Shown here: positions 1 to 12,141 of the stretch, piece after piece
Numbering within the stretch: the first letter of the stretch is position 1
Layout of the letters: the number at the start of each line of letters is the position of its first letter
NCBI GenBank assembly: GCA_012932295.1
Contig: JAAONU010000016.1
Coordinates: 13,184,111 to 13,248,110, forward strand
DNA: 64,000 nt
Direction: 5' to 3'
From: Cyclina sinensis
Taxonomy: Eukaryota > Mollusca > Bivalvia > Venerida > Veneridae
Translations under genes and position numbers: made by a program
Notes under the pieces: generated by a model
The model's input: the letters and a program-made list of their open reading frames with translations, nothing else
The model's database searches: none
Told to the model about the DNA's origin: nothing

Positions 1-98
1 AAGGCAAAAAGCAAAAGGCAAGGCATGCCAAGACAAGGCAAGGCAACACAAGACAAGACAAGGCAAGGCAACACAACACAAGACAATACAGGACAGTC
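1..98. repeat. Degenerate pentanucleotide repeat (AAGGC/AAGAC/AACAC type)
   Basis: The first hundred bases are a run of five-base words (aaggc, aagac, aacac) with little else between them. Read on the minus strand it becomes a TTGCC/TTGTC/TTGTG repeat lying downstream of the C-terminal coding remnant of the LINE described next. Many LINEs of the CR1/jockey group end in a short tandem repeat, so this may be the 3' tail of that element. The window edge hides whether the repeat continues. Confidence 0.75.
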
Positions 99-1389
99 TT
101 TTATTATAGTGACATGTGTTTACGCACATGATAATGACGTACATACAATGCATTAAAGAACCCCCGGCCCGTAAGGCAAAATTTAACTGGTGTGAATATC
201 CGTAGTGTTTAACATATATAACATGTGAATATGGAATAATATTATTTTATTAAATTTAATATGAAAAATACTAGTTTAAGGTGCTTATGATCTTATGAGT
301 CACTGTAATAAATTTATCAACGTTAGTTCTCGCATTACCTGATTTCAGTATTATAAGGGTAAGTTATATAGCATATTTCTAAATATTAGGCAATAACTAA
401 CATGACAATTAGCTCACACAGACAAAATAACAGATGAATCACCGCGTATATAACATAATACTTCTGATATGGTAAGCATTAACACCGAATGAATTTTGCA
501 CATTTTCAAGGGCGATTTTTAACCAAGAAAACAAGTTTGTATTTACTTGATTTACACATATACTCTGCACAGTTCAAAAAATTTTCAAATATGACAGATT
601 TTGTGTTATTAAATTGTGCACATTCAACAAGAAAATGAGTCTCGTCTTCGACTATTCCACTACTCCACAACGTACACAGCCTTAGTTCATAGGATTTACT
701 TACATACCGTCCGGTTTCACCCCTAAGTGGAAGAATTCCGGTAACCGTTCTGAATTGAGCAAATAAAGCGCGTTCATTTTTAAAGTCTAATTTAACATAT
801 TCTTCATTTGTAAATTCAGTTCTGAAGGTTCTTTATCTTCTTAACTTTGAAACTCGTTCATAGTCTCGAGACCAACGTGTTGAGTAAAAACCGATTCATG
901 TTTTCTTAGGCTGAGTCCACTGAAATGACGCGTTTATTGTTGTAATAGTCCGTTAGGTGAAGTCTAAATATAACAGTTTTAAATTTCACTGCACCAGTTA
1001 TTATTTGATGGTCTGTAATCTCACCGAATGCGCGCGAGTCTATTCTCGTCAAGTCTGTTCCAATACCTAATCATTGCAAGCCACCTACGGTAAATACTGG
1101 GTACCCATCCAATTTCACCGAGTAACGCTAATAAAGGTGTAAACCTATGTACTTCTAAAAAGTACCGTATCGCCCGATGGTGAATATTTTTTGTTGATTG
1201 GTAGTGTTTTAATCCCAAAATGGATGCAGAGTAATCCGATATAGGTATCATACAGAAATTCTATAGTTTTTCAGAAGTTTTAAATCAAGCTTGTTTCAGA
1301 TTATGAATTTTGTTTATAACAGACCATACAGCTTCCCCGGGACTTTTTGAAAGCATTTCCAAGTGAAAATTATAGTCACGTTGCTCATG

Positions 1390-2115
1390 TATAACGACAC
1401 CTACATACTTATATCTGTCTACAATTTCGAGCACGTTTAATCCAATTATTAATTCGAGTTATGTTCGTTGTGTGCGACCTTTTCGAAAATGCATGGCTTT
1501 AGACTTTTCTGTATTAACAAGTACTCGCTATCGCTTACACCATTCATGCATTCGGTTAAGCATTATCTGAAGATCTACTTCCGACTTCGCGATAAGGATT
1601 ATATCATCAACATTTAGTAACATGAACACAGAAGTGTCATCGATCTTGACCCTACGATCAAGGTTGTTGATTTCAGTTACGAAGACCGAGAAGTGTGTCG
1701 GGGAGAGGTTATCTCCCTGTTTTACCCCGTTGTTACACTGGAAACCACTTTGTTAGTCGTCCATTTACACACACGCATGCCACTATATGGCTGTATAAAC
1801 TTTTTTAGAGTTATATATTTTTCGGTCGACTCCATTCAGCAAACGTATATACAAAGCATCTCACGGTCAACAAAATAAAAGCATTTGCGTGGACCTATAA
1901 ATGCAGTACATACAATTATGGTTCCTTGCAATTCTATCTAATTGCATCAACATGGTCCTTACATGAACGAACGACCACGTCTAAATCCCTTTTGCTGTCC
2001 GGCTTGAATATCGTTGTCGTCTAGATAACTTGTAAGTCTCTTATTAATACAAGAGCTGTACAGTTTGCTAACACAAGACAATAAACTGATACCTCTATAG
2101 TTCATTGCTAGTCGA
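1390..2115 (-). pseudogene. Reverse transcriptase domain remnant with an altered catalytic box
   Basis: This is the RT core of the LINE above. In a functional enzyme it would copy the element RNA at a nicked chromosomal site. Visible blocks are NYRGISLLSC, GVKQGDNLSP and then MLLNVDDIILIA, which stands where the YADD or FADD box is expected. The two aspartates remain but the first two positions have become N-V. An in-frame stop follows EWCKR and another follows within about 20 codons. A later block reads RYKYVGVV. The pattern is neutral decay. There is no sign that any part is still translated. Confidence 0.8.
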
Positions 2116-2204
2116 GCGTCGGACAGATAATAGATTTCCTTCAAACAGTAGGTATAACACTGGTATCCATTATCAGTTGGAAAAGTTGCTGCGACACCAC
2201 TAAA

Positions 2205-2475
2205 TGAAGTGGCAAAATTTAAATATAAATAACGGGTCTTGAAAAAATCCGCACACTCTGGCTGTTCTGTAATTAACGGCAAGGAAAAGATGGAAGCAAT
2301 CTGTGAAATCTGAAAACTCCTGTAATCCTAGCGGTACCAGACCACAGAAGTGTCATTAGTCAGCGTCAGAAAAAAGGTATTAAAGCAATCAAAGAAGTGC
2401 TTTAAACAGCGTCACCCTGAAAAGGGTCAGAAGTATGTTCGTGCCCTGCTACGCACTCAGTCACAAAGCCTCTCT
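2205..2475. repeat. Dispersed repeat fragment, partner of 8640-8915
   Basis: This stretch aligns in the same orientation with 8640-8915. Shared words include agtggcaaaattta, ctggctgttct, cggtaccaga and cggtcacaaagc (cagtcacaaagc here). Divergence is substantial, with many substitutions and small indels. It lies just beyond the 5' truncation point of the LINE. It is probably the upstream end of the duplicated block whose main body is at 3230-5785 and 10230-13215. I see no coding potential in it. Confidence 0.65.
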
Positions 2476-2485
2476 TTTTCTCAGA

Positions 2486-2685
2486 CTAAGATAAGATAAG
2501 ATAAGATTTATTTTGGCATAATGTACATACATGGTATTTAAACACATGAAGTGATAAATGGTACAACACATACATGAGCACAAAAACCATGACATGTACA
2601 CCAACACCAGGGATAACACAAAAAGGGGTAGACTGACTATAAAAACAAATGCTACTAGATATATAACCATTCACTACTTAAATAC
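2486..2685 (-). mobile_element. LINE 3' end with TTATC-type tail
   Basis: On the minus strand this fragment ends in AAATAAATC followed by repeated TTATC words (plus strand 2486-2508). That is the form of 3' tail made by several invertebrate LINEs that prime on a short repeat. The 180 bases before it hold short overlapping open frames with no recognised domain, as expected for the last codons and 3' untranslated region of a LINE. It is a different element from the one at 1-2147, since its tail word differs. Confidence 0.6.
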
Positions 2686-2689
2686 TACT

Positions 2690-3229
2690 GACTGCGTGCA
2701 AAAAGGAAACAAAATGAAAAGCCGAAAGTGAGAAGAAACGAAATATGATTATAAACATGCCACGAATTTACCCCAACCACTTCATTATGAGGGGATGTTA
2801 TCAACCTTAACTTAAACGTAAGTCTTAGTTGCTTCAAATTAGCTACAACTAGTTTTATTCATGTACTATTCTGTGAAATAAGTATCTTAAATCACAGATA
2901 CCCAGTTTTCATCATGTTGCCATTTTGAAAAGCTTTGTTACAATTGAAATATATTTAAAATGAAAGAAATTGAATTTAAATTCTATAAAAATTACTGTTG
3001 TAAAACCAAAACAATATAAAACTGCCAAAATCTAGAGAAAGAAATTGGTTTGAGTGGGATTTGAACCCATGCCCTTCAGTGGAAATGTCTCAATCTTACA
3101 CAAATTAATGGATTTGATTACTCTTGTAATCTAATACCTTAACCTTGAAAAAAGATTTCTAGAGCCATGTCCCTAAGGTAAAAACTTACCTCAATGTTGA
3201 TTTCAAAACCATTTTGTTTGTTGAAACAC
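2690..3229. other. AT-rich stretch without a recognised gene; isolated B-box-like word
   Basis: No coding region is visible. Around 3058-3074 the minus strand reads GGGTTCAAATCCCA, a good match to the B box of a tRNA-type Pol III promoter. No convincing A box lies at the right distance, so this is at most the remains of a tRNA-derived SINE. Confidence 0.3.
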
Positions 3230-4849
3230 GGGCAACGTCTTGAAATAAAAAGTGTGTGTTTGTTATATTAGCAATATTGCTCAGGAAATATGTAACATTG
3301 AACACCTTTTTTCAGTACCAAAATTTCTCGATCCAGAAATAGTAACTCAATTAATGTGATTTTCATTCAGAAAATGAAAGTAGAATTCTAATGGATAAAT
3401 CATCGGTCTGAAAAGAAAAACTCTGATTTGAGATGGTAACACATTTATTTAGACTGCTCATAGACATAATGGATTTATATTAATTTAGTGCCTTTTGAAT
3501 TAAACCCTTTAGACTCTATCTCTTTATTTGAGATTATTTCTCGTTGGTTAACTGGGAGGGAATGTTTTCAAAAGAAAGCGACATACATTCATAAAAATCG
3601 TATTATCAGACTCAAAGAGACTCAAAGAGACTCAAAATTCGCGTGAAAATACAAGTATTTAGCTGGAACCCTAGAAATGCTCGAATTACACCAGGGGTTC
3701 GGAAAATTTATCCTCAAATTTTCACCATTTTACTGCACCCTGAAGTTATCTTTGGTATGGTGTAACTGTAAACAGTATTGAATTACTTGTTTCCTGACGT
3801 CAACGTGTAAGTCTAAAAGGTTAACTGAATGCATAATATTATTATGTTTTAAATGGAAATTTGTGGTTGCGACATTTTATGGTGTTTATTATTATAATGA
3901 ACACTTTCTTAATTGCAAATATACATAAAAGAAACATGTTAAACATAAATAAAAAAGCTCCGTATCTGGAAGACCAAACTGATGTAAATAAAAAGAAACC
4001 ATTTAGATAGAAGAACGGTTAGCTACTTGGATGTTTTATGCATGATATGACACATTCCATTTGTAATTTAACTTTAAAAGGAGTCGACAACGTGCATCGG
4101 TAAGAAAGAACGTTATTCATATTATGGTACCACAACAGGCCACAACAAGGGAATAAAAAGCGTAATTTGTAGCGCACGTAACATGTATATTAAGCCGACA
4201 TGATACTAAAAAAGCCAGCAGTACGAAATAACTGATATAGATCTGATTTCACGCCAATACATGGTCCTAAAATTGTCCAGGGATATTTTTATTATTTTTC
4301 TCCGTAAAGACATTGGAAGTTACATCGACATACCCCGGTTTTATTTAAATGTTGATTGTGTTTTTCATTCTCAATTCACAAATAATCGTATATATAATTT
4401 GTCTGTTATAATATGGCATTTCATCTAGTTTATATCTATCGTTACGCATTATCATGCAGATACGTAGTTCTAGAGGAATATCTACTATTAACGAACATTT
4501 ACTAAGTCTTACTAAACGTTTTACTTATTCTAAATTTTCAAATTATGACAATGATACAGAGGATTCAAGTGATCCACATTGGCTGTTGACACTTTGCAGC
4601 AGGCAAACCAACTACTGTTTTTATATAACTGTACTGATTGTGTTAAACTGACTCACAGATTGGTCGACGATACATAAAAAAGAAAATGTTCATACATACA
4701 AAAATTTTAGTTGTAACTGTGAAGAACATATTTGAACTAAGTTACTGTCTCATTTTTTCTTACAGAAACACATCATAATATAAAGTTTTACACATTTCTA
4801 TCGGGAAAAACATTTTGTTTACATTGTTATTTTTTATTTCCGATAATAT

Positions 4850-4880
4850 AGCCTCTTTGGCTCAGTGGTACTGTTCGCTT
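4850..4880 (+). other. Isolated A-box-like word
   Basis: The word TTGGCTCAGTGGTA resembles the D-arm (A box) of a tRNA. No B box follows within the usual distance, and the aligned part of the partner copy does not carry it. It may be a fragment of a tRNA-derived SINE or chance. Confidence 0.2.
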
Positions 4881-5212
4881 TCCATAATTTTACTATCTAT
4901 TTTGCTATCTACCAATTTTAAGGTCTTTAACATTCTAGAATGGTTAGAATCAAGTTGAAATACCAATATTTAATATTCATTGTAAAATGTAAACGACAAT
5001 CAGATATCGTAAGTGTAGCAATGACAATGCGGGGCAATAAAGTGTAATACAATATAATTTATTAGAAATGGACGAAGTGCATTACTGAATCTTACCATTG
5101 TAACGTCTAGTCAGAATGTTTATGTATATAATAGCATGACAGCAAAATGAGAAAGAAATTCATAACTGTAATAGTAACACAAGGCTGCAAAAACTAAAAC
5201 TGAGAAATAAGC

Positions 5213-5218
5213 CTCAAT
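5213..5218. repeat. Left target-site duplication (CTCAAT)
   Basis: CTCAAT precedes the 520-bp inverted-repeat element and is repeated directly after it at 5739-5744. The partner copies hold one version only (cttcag near 13176 and, inverted, ctcaag near 20470). Confidence 0.75.
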
Positions 5219-5738
5219 TACGGTGGCACAGAGGTGACATGCACAACTTTTTTTTTAATTGCACTTCTCTTTTTTTTATCTCGTTCCCACGAGATACTAA
5301 CTCGAGGGAACGACTTAGTATCTCGTTCCCACGAGTTACTAAGTCGTAGGAACGAGATAAAAAAAGAGAAGTGCAAATCTGAAAAAAGAATCGCATTTGA
5401 AAAAAAAGAGTTGCGCAGTAAAAAAACGAATCGTGTTGTAAAAAAAAGAACAGCGAATGTAAGCTATGTCGAGGGAACGACTTAATAACTCGTGGGAACG
5501 AGTTAGCTATGTCGTGGGAACGAGATACTAAGTCGTTCCCTCGAGTTAGTATCTCGTGGGTACGAGATAAAAAAAAAGAAAAGTGCAATTTAAAAAAAAT
5601 GTATTGCTTTGGGAAAAAAAGTGTTGCACAATATATTGCTTTCTCGTTCCCACGACATAGCTAACTCGTTCCCACGATAAAAAAAAAGAGAAGTGCAATT
5701 AAAAAAAATGTTGTGCATGTCACCTCTGTGCCACCGTA
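5219..5738. mobile_element. 520-bp foldback/MITE with long terminal inverted repeats
   Basis: The ends are inverted copies starting TACGGTGGCACAGAGGTG and continuing through the word for TGCACAAC, a T-rich run and TTGCACTTCTC, in all about 60 bases with few mismatches. The interior is a patchwork of TCTCGTTCCCACGAG-type palindromic words in both orientations (about 5278-5350, 5470-5570, 5640-5680), so the whole element can fold back. Six-base direct repeats (CTCAAT) flank it, and two homologous positions elsewhere in the window lack it. It encodes no protein and would need a transposase from elsewhere. Six-base duplications are reported for a few superfamilies, but I cannot assign one. Confidence 0.85.
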
Positions 5739-5744
5739 CTCAAT
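5739..5744. repeat. Right target-site duplication (CTCAAT)
   Basis: Second copy of the CTCAAT flank of the 520-bp element. Confidence 0.75.
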
Positions 5745-5785
5745 ACTTAAACTGAAACGATTTCTAACAAATCTTTCTTTTACAT

Positions 5786-8639
5786 GTTTTTAAAATGTGA
5801 AGAACATTCGACAATATGGACAGGTGCATTTATTAGCTTAATATTCATACAATGCAAAGCTTATACAGAGATGATAGTTCTGTTTTCCATACGAACTGCT
5901 TCGTCTGGTTATTATCTGGTTTTCTCATTTATTTGTTCATATTCTAGAAGTTTCATTAAATATTCGACAACTAGGAAAATGGTGATACACTATTTTTCAT
6001 ATAGGTAACATTTTTCCTTCGAAATTAGTAACATAATTATTTGTCTGAAGAATAGAATATCTAATGTGTACGAGACCAACCTTTTCAACGTTCTGTTTAC
6101 AAGTCATCCACAAAATGTCGTGATATAGACACAAAAGACAATTAACTGATGCTCATGAGCAATGACTGGTATATAAATAAACATTATTTTTGCATTGCCA
6201 CTAGGAATCTTATTGATTTAAAACACTTCATGTCTCCTGCGCATAGAAACGTCAAAAAGTAGGTCTTTGTCTAGAGACATCAGACAGAAACTACATTTTT
6301 ACACCTAAAAAGAATATATATCATATACAGCGTCCGTTTGACGTCAAACATTAGACTTTAAAAAGACTGTTATCTTTTGAATAAACATTTTATTCAATAA
6401 TTATTAAATAATTAATTAATACAGAAATAGCAAAAAATTAAAACTTAAAAATTATACTGTTTTTAATTTTCACCAGAATTATCAGTCACTTAACATTGAC
6501 TTGAAAAGACGGAAAAATAATATATTTATCGTGCAACAATAAAAGAAAGAAACATAAATATCCGATAGGCAGAATGTACAATATATTTTATGCGCTCCTT
6601 GCACGCCAGAACTGTGTTTTCTTATACTTTGATTTGGTCTCTGTTCATCCAGAGGTCAAGAAATACTCTGCTCCTCCTCTTAAAAATTTAAAAAAAAATA
6701 AATGTTAGGAGACGGAAAGTAAACAAAGGAATGGAAATATCAATTATCTAATGGTTCACAGATGGTTAAAATGTTTTCTTTAAACGTCTCCTGTTCCTTT
6801 TAATAAATAATAAGTGTTTCAGTTAATGTATCAGTAAAACATTTGGTATCATGTTTCAGGACTCTACTTAGTCCTACCTCTTGTTCTATTTCTACTAAAG
6901 TTAACTGGGCACAATTGTGAACCGTTTGTCTATGAAATCAACGTTTGATTTTCCAGGCACTATGGTGAAAATCTGTAAGGAGTTTTATAACCTTTACTCA
7001 TTCGGGATACTATTATTTTTCTCTCCCATTCCTCCAACCGGCGACAAAGCTCTCCAGCGTACACTTCCAAAACAAAGTGAAACAGGATTATCAATGTTGC
7101 ATGGACACAAGCGTTGAATAAATGCTTATAATGCTTCATCGCTTATATAGCAATATTAGTATGTTTATGCATAAAGGCTTCAAGGATTGCTAGAATTTTA
7201 ACCATTTTCTTTTAAACGATATGACTAAAATGTTAGAGAAATGAAAGCATTTGTATTTTTAAACATTGACGGAACAAGTAAAGAAATATTTGCCAAGTAA
7301 GACAGTCCATTAGACAATTCTTTTTCTTGTTGTGAATAATAAAGATCACGACTCTGAAATTTAAGGGTGGTTGTAACGATGTCTGATGTAGCCTTATAGA
7401 TTAACTGACAAGTAAATAATTCTTTTGCCTGATATAAGGACAAATTCTTTCATTACATTTGACTATAGAAAATATAGAGTGGAGTCTTTATGGGATTTAT
7501 GAGATGTTACTGAACGAATTAAAAAATAACATAAAACGATAAGTTCGCTTGAAAGGTAAATATGTGTTCTAGCTTATGGAAAAACTTTATATTTATGTAG
7601 TTCTGTGAAGTGCAAACATGTATGCAAACGAGTTTAGTCAATTCACGTTTTAGTAGTTTGAGACAAACTTTCATAATCGGTATAAACAATTTATTGACGT
7701 CAACCATCTTCTTCTTCAGAATTAAGTTGTTAGAAAGGCATTTTTTGCCCTCCATTTTGTTGGAACGTTTATCTTGTTTACTTTAAAAATGTACTTAAAT
7801 TACTTTATTTGAGACTTGGAGTATCTTAAAGAACTAATTTCTAATTACTCGCTACTTTGTTTTAAGATTTTGAACGCTATTAGAACTTAGCTGTGACGTG
7901 AATTTAGAGCAGAATGTCACAATACATTTGCGAAAAGGTGAAGTAAGTGCAGTTTCTTTTTGTGATAAAATCCTAGACATGCGTGAAATATCTTACCTGA
8001 GACCATAGCTAAATGTGTTTTTTTGCTACTTAAGTATTAACACTGCTTAGATTCACAAGCAAAGAAGGGTTGCTCTAATTAGCTTTAGCTTAATTTAAAA
8101 TTGATCGTCGTCAGAACCTTAGTGCAGAGTGGGTTAAGATCACGATTTTAATAAGATTGAATTGATACTCCATAAAACATGTAGAATTTAAAATAAAGTT
8201 TTAGAGATAAAATTCATCAAAGAAGGATAGAAATAACTTTATTTCAAGGAAAGCACTATATTGCAGTCAAAAGACACAGATGCGGTTACTGAAATGGTAA
8301 CTGTTATAATTGTCAGTATCGGCATAAGAACTAGCAATGAAAAATCTGCAAGTTAGTTACAGTGTCACAAACTATTTTAACATCTAAAGAAATTCAGTAT
8401 TTCAAAGATCGCAAGCTTAATCCAATCATTCTGCCACAGTTGAAATACTTGATTGATCTAAAATCATCACATTTTTCATTCTTCATCACACAGTGTGATC
8501 TTTAAAACTATGAGGATTGTTCCAGTTTGCTTTAAACTTATTCCTTTCTCTATATGCACATTGACTGGCGGAAAATGTGCTTGACATAAGGGCCAACTTA
8601 AGAGGTAGGACATCCGTTACATTTAAGCAAAGAGTAGGT
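5786..8639. other. AT-rich stretch without a recognised gene
   Basis: Only short open frames of up to about 80 codons occur here, on both strands, and none shows a domain I recognise. I see no tRNA-like or rRNA-like sequence and no clear repeat. The base composition matches the flanking noncoding DNA. Confidence 0.5.
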
Positions 8640-8915
8640 TAGTGGCAAAATTTAATCATAAACAACGGGGGTTAAAGGATTCTGTTCACCCTGGCTGTTC
8701 TGGATATACCGGCCAAGGTGGCGTTGAAAACAACCAGTAAAAATCCAGAAAATCCTAGAATTCTGTCGGTACCAGACAATTGAAACGTCATAAAATGGCG
8801 TTAGAATGAAAGAAATGTCGTATTGAATCAATCGAAGAAAGTGTTGTAAACAATGTTGACCTGAAACGGGTCTGAAGTATATCAGTGCCCTACAACGCAC
8901 CCGGTCACAAAGCAT
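8640..8915. repeat. Dispersed repeat fragment, partner of 2205-2475
   Basis: Direct-orientation partner of 2205-2475 (see there). It precedes R2 at 10230 by about 1.3 kb, much as its partner precedes R1, so the two fragments probably mark the upstream edge of the same duplication. Confidence 0.65.
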
Positions 8916-10229
8916 GTTATGTAACAACTTTCCTGAACTCGGAGAATACAGGTCTTCTTCCTCCACCTTTATTCGCCAGACCTAACTCTCTGTGTTTTGT
9001 TTCTTGCAGCAAGATATTGAAATCATGCGCTTTTGAGAAGAAACACCTTTCGAGAAATGCGATGAGATTTGCTGTTTTCCGATTTCTTCCTGATATGAAT
9101 ATGAAAACAAATTTCCGAAACATGAATTATACGGCTCAAAACGTCTGATTCGAAGTAAGAAGAGCACTGTGGAGAAAGATCGCAAAAACAATTTATAAAA
9201 AAGCATTATAGTAGCAATAGCTATCGCATGCTAAAAGGAGCATCCCTTGTATTGTTGAAAGGTTCATTCGAGACTGATAAATTCTTGAAATTAATGAGAA
9301 CAGAATGTCACGAGAATCTGTACGTCTTACATATATAACGAACACAACAGAAACATAACATATGAAATACCATGATCATAAATTGATTCTTACAGTCGTA
9401 TAATGTATATTTGTCTTGCTGTATGTACATAAATCTGAATACGATACGGTATTATCAGGTATTTTTTTTAAAGATAATTATGTAATAAATCGAAATTTTA
9501 ATCGTGCAAATCAAATTCAAACAGCGATTCAGTTATTTTGTTTTCTAAATATAAAAACGTTTTGACACACTGGATTTTTTGACATCCGTCAGAAATGGCC
9601 CAGCCATTTCATTACGTAGACTATACACACATATCTGGGCTAATCTAAATGTTATCAATACAATTATTTTCCTTACAACTGACGTGCAAATTACTTTATT
9701 CGATCTGAAAAATATCTATAAACAATGGTTTCTACGTCGGTGCAAAATGTGTTAGGAAAGATTTGTAGATTGAAAGGCCGTGTGGTATGGAGATAAAAAC
9801 TTTTAGAAAATCTTGGTATCTGATTCTCAATGAATAGAGCCCTAACATTTGGTATCTTGCAATATCTAGTAGACCGTTAAAATGTTTGCTCATTTCATAT
9901 CCCTGGAGTCATCAATGGCCCCGCCACAAGGTTACTTGTTTTCCAAAGAGATACAAAAAAAAGTACTTAGAAATTCTTTTTTCTGAAACAAGAAAACCAG
10001 GGGTTTTCATCTCTTGTATGAAGCATCCTGTGTTTGCCTTAACAAAGATCCCTTTAACCATGGCTCTGTGGTCAAAAAGCTCTGCACTCGGGATCACTTG
10101 TTTTGACTTCTCGTTTGTTTCAATGTCACAAACATTCATCTTTCGAAAGAAATGTAATGAACGTAACCTTGAAAAACATTGCTAAAACCATCTCCCGTAT
10201 TTTTTGATTTCAATATAATTTCGTTTGCT
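8916..10229. other. No recognised gene; short open frames only
   Basis: Open frames of 68-99 codons occur on both strands at 8885-9206 and 9886-10185. The minus-strand frame at 9912-10139 (75 codons) has a fairly balanced amino-acid composition, but it overlaps a plus-strand frame of similar quality and I recognise no motif. I do not call either as a gene. Confidence 0.4.
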
Positions 10230-11439
10230 GAAACACTGAACGCCAGTGTTTTTTATATTAGCAATATCGTTCAGGTTATATTTGACATTGGACACCTTTT
10301 TTCAGTACCACTGAATTCAGTTTTTTGATCTAATTACGTTTATTCAATTAATGTATCCATTTAGAAAATGAAAGTAGGCTTGTGATAGATAAATCACTAA
10401 TCTTACTAATCTTACTAGCCAGAACTTTTGTAGACCTGTTTTAGCGGTCTTTAATTTAAACTGTTCATCGCCATAATGAAGTCAATTTTTCTTTAAAATG
10501 GTGTAAATGTCAATTGTTTCATCGCGTCAAGGTGTAAGTAAAAATGAATGCATTGTATTATTCCTTTTTATAGAGATTTCTAGGTGTTAAACGATTTATT
10601 ATATTGAAAACTTTCTTGCAATATGACTAGAGGAAGCATTTTCAAACATAAATTCTTCTTTACCATATCGGTTATTTTTCATTAAATAGAGCATTAGCCG
10701 GTAAAATATATACGCAGTTTATCAAATAATTTTAGGGTATGTCCACTTGCACTTGATCAACAATGTTTAAAACCCTATATAGTGGTATCACACCCAAGCC
10801 CTGAATACATGGTACACTAGGCAAGAACTACCCTTACCCTCTTTGAACTCGCAGAAATCACACAAAACGCAGAGTTTGCAACATTTTACTAAGGCCGAAG
10901 TCATAGTACATATTTATCTCTAATGTCGATGCTTAAAGTCTGTTACACTCACAATCTTCGCAAAGAAGTCGACTTAGAAATATCAACAGTTTTCCAACGA
11001 TTCTGTCAGGTGCTGACCTCTGGTGACCTCAAATGGCCTGCAGATTATATTGCAAATCACCCGTTTAAACGGTTTGTTTCGTCAGTATTACAAGCTGCAA
11101 ATTGTAATCAAATACATATTTTTTTGAAATTTGTTGCTGAAAGAATGAAACGATGAATAATCATAGCCTCAAAATTGATCATTATACCGGCGTCATCAAT
11201 GGTAACGTTACTCAAGTTTCATTTGCTATATGTTGTTACAAGTATTATACGTGTACAAAATGTATGGATGCAGTGTATTACTATCGGACCATTAATACCC
11301 TCTCAAAAACTATACCCTTACATGAGACTGGTCTGTATGCATCAGAAAGACGTTCTAATAATTGTTCTTACTATGACTATCTCGAAAAATATTTTTTTAT
11401 CGAAATCAACCACAAATTACATCGAAATCTTGTTTAAAT

Positions 11440-11720
11440 GATAAGAACGCTTAAAGATGATGGGTGTTTTGGTCGGGTTTATCATATATGTTTACAGGTA
11501 CGGTGTTCATAGGTATCAGAGCATTATATTTCAAACATCGATACCATAAAATTGGTAATCCCAGAGAGCGATCATAAACACAAACGTCGCAGTTAATGTC
11601 GTTTGCAATGCTTACATGATGTTTGCATGTTAAGTGTATCGAAACACTCACTCTAATCACGTTCTCCTAAAGCTGTTTCTTGTTAAATAGTGTTTGAGAT
11701 ATTCAAAAAAATTGTGTTTG
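11440..11720. repeat. M block: widely shared noncoding block
   Basis: The words ccataaa, aatcccagag, cataaacac, cagttaa and acatgatgtttgcatg recur in this order here, inverted at about 20930-21110, and directly at about 24165-24330, 25290-25460, 31660-31800 and 55000-55140. It links the two duplication systems of the window, which otherwise share little. I see no frame preserved through all copies. Confidence 0.65.
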
Positions 11721-12141
11721 CAGAAATTGCAGATGATTTTTTACAATCTTGTAGCATGAGTAATAATGCACCGGTTTTAATTGCACTTAAAGTACAAAAA
11801 GGGCACTGTATCTGCAAGATTCTAATGGTGTTGATAAAAACAAAACGTTTAAATACAGTCATAAGTTTACATAATGAATGTTTAATGCTTGATATGACGC
11901 AATCTATTTGTTTTTAACTGTAAAAAAAGAGGCGGAAACTTGCACCGTTAGGACAGAATGTTTAATTTACAAATTCCTAAAATGCACGATTCTAAAAAGA
12001 CAAAAATACAGCTGAAAAAGAAAGTAGTCCACATTGTGGTACACCAAAAGTAATATAACAGCGAATTTTATAGCATACATAGCAAGTATATTACCTTAAA
12101 AATGAAAAAGAACTGTATTACGAGACAACTGAGTTAACTCC

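Larger units (their letters stand above)
1..2147 (-). mobile_element. Decayed, 5'-truncated LINE (non-LTR retrotransposon)
   Basis: Conceptual translation of the minus strand gives, in the order expected of a LINE, an RT entry block (NYRGISLLSC then GFRRGRS, about 2110-1965), the block GVKQGDNLSP (about 1730-1695), a catalytic-box region, EWCKR and a YKYVGVV block (about 1560-1390), and near 720-560 a C-terminal block containing EDETHFLVEC. The blocks fall in different frames and are interrupted by stops, so the copy is dead. The endonuclease part that should precede the RT is absent, and sequence above about 2150 belongs to another repeat, so the copy is 5'-truncated, as is usual for LINEs. 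The clade looks CR1/jockey-like from the motifs, but I cannot place it firmly. Confidence 0.8.
3230..5785. repeat. Duplicated noncoding block, copy R1
   Basis: R1 aligns in direct orientation with 10230-13215. Anchor words common to both include ttatattagcaat, acaccttttttcagtacca, tccagggatattt, atgcagatacgtagttctag and aatatttaatattca. Compared with that copy, R1 lacks an about 1.1-kb stretch (equivalent of about 10700-11790) and carries a 520-bp transposon near its right end. A third copy of its right-hand part lies inverted at about 20450-20650. No frame is conserved between copies, so I treat it as noncoding duplicated DNA or part of an unrecognised large element. Confidence 0.75.

Noticed and set aside
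2490..2508. Cluster of GATA-type transcription factor sites (repeated AAGATAAG)
   Set aside because: The words are the short-repeat tail of a LINE 3' end.
3058..3074. SINE called from a B box alone
   Set aside because: A single 11-base match without an A box, body or target duplication is not enough.
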